Shown one piece after another: positions 8,938-12,087 of a stretch of 12,087 bases of DNA. How positions within the stretch are numbered: the first letter of the stretch is position 1; each line of letters opens with the position of its first letter. The position numbers were made by a program, and so were the translations under genes. Origin of the DNA: Trichomonas tenax (lineage: Eukaryota > Parabasalia > Trichomonadida > Trichomonadidae); the NCBI GenBank assembly GCA_023091735.1, contig JALKBU010001364.1:1-12087 (forward strand), given 5' to 3'. The notes beneath the pieces are model-generated. The model searched no databases, had not been told where the DNA came from, and was given only the letters and a program-made list of their open reading frames with translations.

Positions 8938-9036
8938 ATTTATTACTTTCACGTTAACATCGGCACCATGCTCGACAAGATATTGAACAATTTCGAGTGA
9001 TTTAATTTCAACTGCAATTGATAATGGGGATTTATA
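8938..9036 (-). repeat. Ankyrin cassette 14, nearest the DUF3447 gene
   Basis: 33 open codons, same protein as cassette 13. Its reading frame is the same as that of the DUF3447-type gene upstream (both have codon starts at positions divisible by 3), but 18 minisatellite units with several in-frame stops lie between them. Confidence 0.9.
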
Positions 9037-9702
9037 TCATAATGATGATAAAATGTGAATGATTGATGTAATATCATAATGATAATAAAATGTGAATGAT
9101 TGATGTCATATCATAATGATGATAAAATGTGAATGATTGATTTCATATCATAATGATGATAAAATGTGAATGATTGATGTAATAAAATAATGATGATAAA
9201 ATGTGAATGATTGATGTAATATCATAATGATGATAAAATGAAGATGATTGATGTAATATCATAATAATGATAAAATGTGAATGATTGATGTCATATCATA
9301 TTGATGATAAAATGTGAATGATTGATGCGATATCATAATGATGATAAAATATGAATGATTGATTTCATATTATAAAGATGATAAAATGTGAATGATTGAT
9401 GTAATATCATAATGATGATAAAATGTGATTGATTGATTTCATATCATAATGATGATAAAATGTGAATGATTGATGTAATAAAATAATGATGATAAAATGT
9501 GAATGATTGATGTAATATCATAAAGATGATAAAATGAAAATGATTGATGTCATATCATAAAGATGATAAAATGTGAATGATTGATTTCATATTATAAAAA
9601 TGATAAAATGTGAATGATTGATTTCATATTATAAAGATGATAAAATGTGAATGGTTGATTTCATATTATAAAGATTGTAAAATTTGAATAATTGATATCA
9701 TA

Positions 9703-10578
9703 TCATAATGGAGGCCAAATGAGTTTGTTAGATTTAAATAATAGGTGAACAAACTTGAATTCTAATTCAATATATTTCTCATTTCCAGTAAGAAATAAAA
9801 AGGCTTCGAAGTTTCCAAAATAAAAGCTTTTCGCAGCATTCATCCTTCCGATTGATCCTTTTTGTTCAAGGAGCCAATTGAAAATATCATTATGATGATA
9901 GGTAATTGCGGTGTCTAAATCTTCATTCGATATTCTATGGCCATCGTTATATAAAGACATGACAATGCTTTTGTTACCTCCATCAACAGCATAAACAAAT
10001 GTTTGATCTGTTATAGTGCTTCCCATCAATTTGAGATATTCAAAACATTTTTCTGATCCATATTTACACGCAACATCAATCAATGATAATCCATTATGCT
10101 TTTGATGAACATCAAAGGTTTCTTTCTTTGCCTCAGATTGGAGATCTTCAAATTTGTCCCATGCAATTGAGTGGAAAACAGTTCCTTGTGGATAAATGTT
10201 AGTGATATCAGAAACTTCCCTTTCACGTTTCTTAATATTGAAATCAAAACCTAAACTATTGAGAACAATCTTGAGATCTTCATTTCGAGGTGTATAATCA
10301 AAGTTTTGATGTTCATGAACCATTTTGAAAAAATTTGAAAGTTCAAGAATGAATTTTGGACGTATAAGTGAAGCACAGTCTATGATAAACCCAATGAATG
10401 CAAAATCAATGGTAGTTCCTTTCTGTTTATCACACATTTCGGTGAAGATTTGCTGAATTTGTTCCGTTTCCAGTTGATTTTGTGTTAGAGACCGCATCAC
10501 ATCAATGGGGAATCTAAAGCACTCAGGGATTGCTACATCCCTGACTGTTTTGAACAGCAAGTCAGTGAAAGACGTCAT
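9703..10578 (-). CDS. DUF3447-type ankyrin protein, N-terminal part cut off at the repeat array
   Basis: The chosen start is the ATG at 10576-10578, the first ATG after an in-frame TAA at 10639-10641. It encodes 291 residues. Residues about 130-265 follow the layout of the DUF3447 region found in many T. vaginalis ankyrin proteins: a TVFHSIAWDKFEDL segment (133-146), GLSLIDVACKYGSEKCFEYL (163-182), AITYHHNDIFNWLLEQ (224-239) and SFYFGNFEAFLFL (251-263). In that family canonical 33-residue ankyrin repeats follow directly. Here the protein ends in WPPL, and the final Leu codon and the TGA stop are supplied by the outermost 37-bp unit of the array (9703-9710). The ankyrin-repeat domain is therefore missing, while isolated ankyrin cassettes of the same orientation lie further downstream. 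The role is unknown; ankyrin proteins usually bind other proteins. It may be a truncated but expressed gene or a pseudogene. No clear initiator motif is seen upstream. Confidence 0.8.
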   Translation of the reverse strand: MTSFTDLLFKTVRDVAIPECFRFPIDVMRSLTQNQLETEQIQQIFTEMCDKQKGTTIDFAFIGFIIDCASLIRPKFILELSNFFKMVHEHQNFDYTPRNEDLKIVLNSLGFDFNIKKREREVSDITNIYPQGTVFHSIAWDKFEDLQSEAKKETFDVHQKHNGLSLIDVACKYGSEKCFEYLKLMGSTITDQTFVYAVDGGNKSIVMSLYNDGHRISNEDLDTAITYHHNDIFNWLLEQKGSIGRMNAAKSFYFGNFEAFLFLTGNEKYIELEFKFVHLLFKSNKLIWPPL

Positions 10579-10897
10579 GATTAAGATACTTGTCACTTTT
10601 ACGCAATCTTTTGTTTGGTCGGATAAAATTTTGGTTGATTACACATCATATTCTTCTTTAATTACTGCATCATTGATTTCATCAACGAAAATCATAATTT
10701 CTATCAGTGTCTTTATGCAGAATGCTCAAATAGTCATACTTATGCGCTTATGCAATATACGTGTAACAATTCATTCACAAATGTCGTGATTTGGAAGGAT
10801 ACATGAAGGAAATTTTACTTGCTTAAATGTTTCCTGATGTCGCACCCGTTAAATTCGACGATAAATTAAACCTACACATACCAGTAGGAAAGTCTGA
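10579..10897. other. Intergenic region between the ankyrin gene and the polymerase remnant
   Basis: No convincing gene. The - strand side should hold the promoter of the ankyrin gene; I see no strong match to the T. vaginalis initiator (TCA followed by a pyrimidine and A/T) close to the ATG. A + strand frame from ATG 10827 to TGA 10920-10922 (31 codons, with DVAPVKFDDKLNLHIPVGKS) looks coding-like. It could be the frameshifted front of the polymerase remnant or debris of another gene. Confidence 0.4.
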
Positions 10898-11056
10898 CAA
10901 AATAGTGATTTTTCGATTATGAAATTGTATAAGGCATTATATGACGAGGAAAAAATAGCATTTGATTTATGCAGGAGTAGTAAACCATGTTTTGATCGTA
11001 AATTTGATTTTTCTGTTGAGACAAAGAATAAATTTATACGTAAGCTTAAGTTTTGA
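10898..11056 (+). pseudogene. polB: Second DNA polymerase B C-terminal remnant
   Basis: 52 open codons following an in-frame TGA (10895-10897), ending at TGA 11054-11056. The protein parallels the left remnant: DFSIMKLYKALYDEEKIAFD here against EFSIMKLYERLYNGDEIEFD there, then CRSSKPCF against CKSINPCF, and both end in FIRKLKF. It is therefore the extreme C-terminus of another Maverick-type polymerase B. The DNA has diverged, so it comes from a different element copy, and everything before the last 50 or so residues is missing. Unlike the left copy, this terminal segment is in a single frame. It converges on the structural-type gene, with 28 bp between the two stops. Confidence 0.75.
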
Positions 11057-11084
11057 GATCTTTTTCGTATATTACTTCTACCGT

Positions 11085-11756
11085 TCAATTAATTGGTAAT
11101 TTTAATTTTATAGGTACATTGAATGAATCCACTAACGTAAAGGATAGATTCAAAAGGTCAAACGAATTTATTTTTACATAATTACCGGGGTCTTTAAAAA
11201 TTAAAGGAATATTAGGAATAAATAAACCAATGATGTTATAACAAATAGAAACGTATTCAAGAGTTGATGAAGTATTAATTCCCACAACATTTGAAATTCT
11301 TGAGCGAATGAATAAATTATTTCCAAAGTTAATATAAGGTACTGATTTAGAAACGTATTTATTACCGTTTGACTTAATCGGGAAATTTTCGAAATATAAA
11401 CCAAGTAATAATTTTACTCTATGGCTTGCGTCTATGATTTCAAAGTCTTTATTAGAAGTGAATGATAAAGTTGATGCTTCGTTTAATTCAACATTAACAA
11501 ATCCAGCGAGTAATAAATTTAAATCTTCCGCTAATGTCTCGATTTCATAACTTGTCTTTTCTTTAAATTTAAATGTTCTTGTGTCATTGTCTACTTTGAT
11601 TTTTATAAAATCTGTTTCATTAGTTATAATAAACGATGTAATCGTCGAAAAGTTCTTTATATGAAACATTAATGGTTCAGTTGTTGCTATAGGAATACCA
11701 GAAAATTTTAAAGAGGCGTAATCATTCGGATCATTTAATTTTAAATAATACAACAT
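11085..11756 (-). CDS. Putative Maverick structural protein (223 residues)
   Basis: The first ATG of the open frame is at 11754-11756 (a TTG lies 24 bp earlier), and the stop is TGA at 11085-11087. The protein is uninterrupted and rich in beta-forming residues, Asn and Ser. It starts MLYYLKLNDPNDYASLKFSG, has a central TFKFKEKTSYEIETLAEDLN stretch, and ends FTLVDSFNVPIKLKLPIN. From memory, a C-terminal pattern of the kind LxFxLVDxxxxPIKL is seen in minor structural proteins of Polintons and related large DNA viruses, so a penton- or minor-capsid-type role is possible but unproven. It lies 40 bp downstream of the gene at 11797-12087 on the same strand and converges on the polymerase remnant. 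The intact frame contrasts with the left flank and suggests a younger insertion. Confidence 0.75.
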   Translation of the reverse strand: MLYYLKLNDPNDYASLKFSGIPIATTEPLMFHIKNFSTITSFIITNETDFIKIKVDNDTRTFKFKEKTSYEIETLAEDLNLLLAGFVNVELNEASTLSFTSNKDFEIIDASHRVKLLLGLYFENFPIKSNGNKYVSKSVPYINFGNNLFIRSRISNVVGINTSSTLEYVSICYNIIGLFIPNIPLIFKDPGNYVKINSFDLLNLSFTLVDSFNVPIKLKLPIN

Positions 11757-11796
11757 TTTTATTAATATTAAAAATGTCAATTAACGAATATTCTAT

Positions 11797-12087
11797 TCAA
11801 AGCGAATGAAGCAAGTGTTTATATTTCGGAAAGTATAAATTAACATTCGACAGTGAATCATTTTTCTTATAGCTCTTTTCGTCGAATACATATCTTAAAG
11901 TTTTAGAATATTTTTCTTTATCCAAATCATTAAATAACTTTTCGTACATAGAATAATATCCATCCAATAACTCCGAAAAATTACTTTGAACCGTTAACGA
12001 AACAAATTCATTTAAGTTCTTTATGACATCATTATTATTATGAGGAATCGATAAATATTCTTCTAATCTTTTACGTTCTTCTTCTTT
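11797..12087 (-). CDS. C-terminal part of an unrecognised Maverick-context gene (5' end outside window)
   Basis: The frame is open from the window edge for 96 residues to TGA at 11797-11799. It begins with a charged helix-forming segment (KEEERKRLEEYLSI). Later segments include NEFVSLTVQSNFSELLDG, SKTLRYVFDEKSYKK and a lysine/tyrosine-rich end YFPKYKHLLHSL. The only internal ATG is about 46 residues in, so the start lies beyond the window. It is 40 bp upstream of the structural-type gene on the same strand, which is compatible with one element's gene block. No family recognised. Confidence 0.7.
   Translation of the reverse strand, partial: KEEERKRLEEYLSIPHNNNDVIKNLNEFVSLTVQSNFSELLDGYYSMYEKLFNDLDKEKYSKTLRYVFDEKSYKKNDSLSNVNLYFPKYKHLLHSL

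Larger units (their letters stand above)
2915..9710 (-). repeat. 6.8-kb compound array: 37-bp minisatellite plus 99-bp ankyrin cassettes
   Basis: The minisatellite unit is 37 bp with the conserved core cataatgatgataaaatgtg followed by aatgattgat and a variable segment. Embedded in it are 14 complete 99-bp ankyrin-coding cassettes and one truncated one, all readable on the - strand. Successive cassettes are 235, 346, 494, 420, 420, 679, 420, 531, 457, 494, 642, 272, 346 and 309 bp apart. Each of these equals 87 + 37n, with n = 4, 7, 11, 9, 9, 16, 9, 12, 10, 11, 15, 5, 7 and 6. After the last cassette exactly 18 more units run from 9037 to 9702, and a partial unit ends at 9710. That totals about 149 unit steps with no net indel. 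On the - strand each unit reads as HSHFIII, SFTFYHHYDI or IIHILSSL-stop depending on frame. No reading frame crosses the array. Confidence 0.95.

Noticed and set aside
2972..9702. Minisatellite blocks as introns between ankyrin exons
   Set aside because: I saw no T. vaginalis-type splice signals (5' GTATGT, 3' ACTAACACACAG, from memory) on the - strand, and the blocks repeat without boundary changes at cassettes. Not fully excluded without RNA data.
2915..9710. CRISPR-like array (37-bp repeats over several kb)
   Set aside because: The 37-bp units are directly tandem with no unique spacers, there is no leader, and the coding content is eukaryotic. It is a minisatellite.
2915..9710. TALE-like code: repeats with two variable residues (D-I/M-T/A/K/E-S-I)
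   Set aside because: 37 is not a multiple of 3, so one reading frame cannot follow the variable residues from unit to unit, and stops occur at least every third unit in nearly all stretches.
10505..10789. 94-codon + strand open frame over the 5' end of the ankyrin gene
   Set aside because: It is antisense to the start of the DUF3447-type gene and runs into AT-rich intergenic DNA. No protein-like features.
10849..11088. 79-codon - strand open frame
   Set aside because: It is antisense to the second polymerase remnant, which has clear homology on the + strand.
11201..11404. 67-codon - strand open frame
   Set aside because: It is an out-of-frame shadow inside the 223-residue structural-type gene.

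Overview
The window looks like nuclear DNA from a protist of the Trichomonas vaginalis type (inference from content, no database search). It is AT-rich, its short coding segments show no visible introns, and it holds a DUF3447/ankyrin-type gene together with decayed Maverick (Polinton)-type genes. Both of these gene classes are strongly expanded in the T. vaginalis genome. The identification rests on recognised protein motifs: a family B DNA polymerase C-terminus, 33-residue ankyrin repeats and a DUF3447-like N-terminal region.

Left flank (1-2900): a patchwork of broken mobile-element genes. It starts with the 3' end of a lysine-rich basic protein gene (+). Next come a TTAG microsatellite, an 85-bp direct duplication and a GC-rich hairpin. 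After these are a short + coding fragment, a frameshifted gene on the - strand, the C-terminal part of a Maverick-type DNA polymerase B (+, with a damaged YxDTDS motif and two frameshifts), and one or two further + strand genes of unknown function broken by frameshifts.

Centre (2915-9710): a 6.8-kb array built from two kinds of unit, about 149 steps of a 37-bp minisatellite and 15 ankyrin-coding cassettes (14 complete, each exactly 99 bp or 33 codons, and one truncated). All cassettes point to the - strand. Every distance between successive cassettes equals 87 + 37n bp, and the last 18 units after the final cassette also stay in perfect register. The array grew and shrank only by whole units. 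It abuts the stop codon of the DUF3447-type ankyrin gene (9703-10578, -), and that stop codon lies inside the outermost 37-bp unit. The simplest reading is an ankyrin-repeat gene whose repeat domain was split into single ankyrin repeats by expansion of a 37-bp minisatellite at the repeat boundaries. The frames of the complete cassettes are still intact.

Right flank (10579-12087): another Maverick fragment. It holds a second, different DNA polymerase B C-terminal remnant (+). Convergent to it are two apparently intact - strand genes: one of 223 residues with a virion-structural-protein-like ending, and the 3' end of another that runs in from beyond the window.

Main points of interest: the exact 37-bp quantisation, the preserved coding frame and mostly synonymous divergence of the ankyrin cassettes, and the stop codon supplied by the array.
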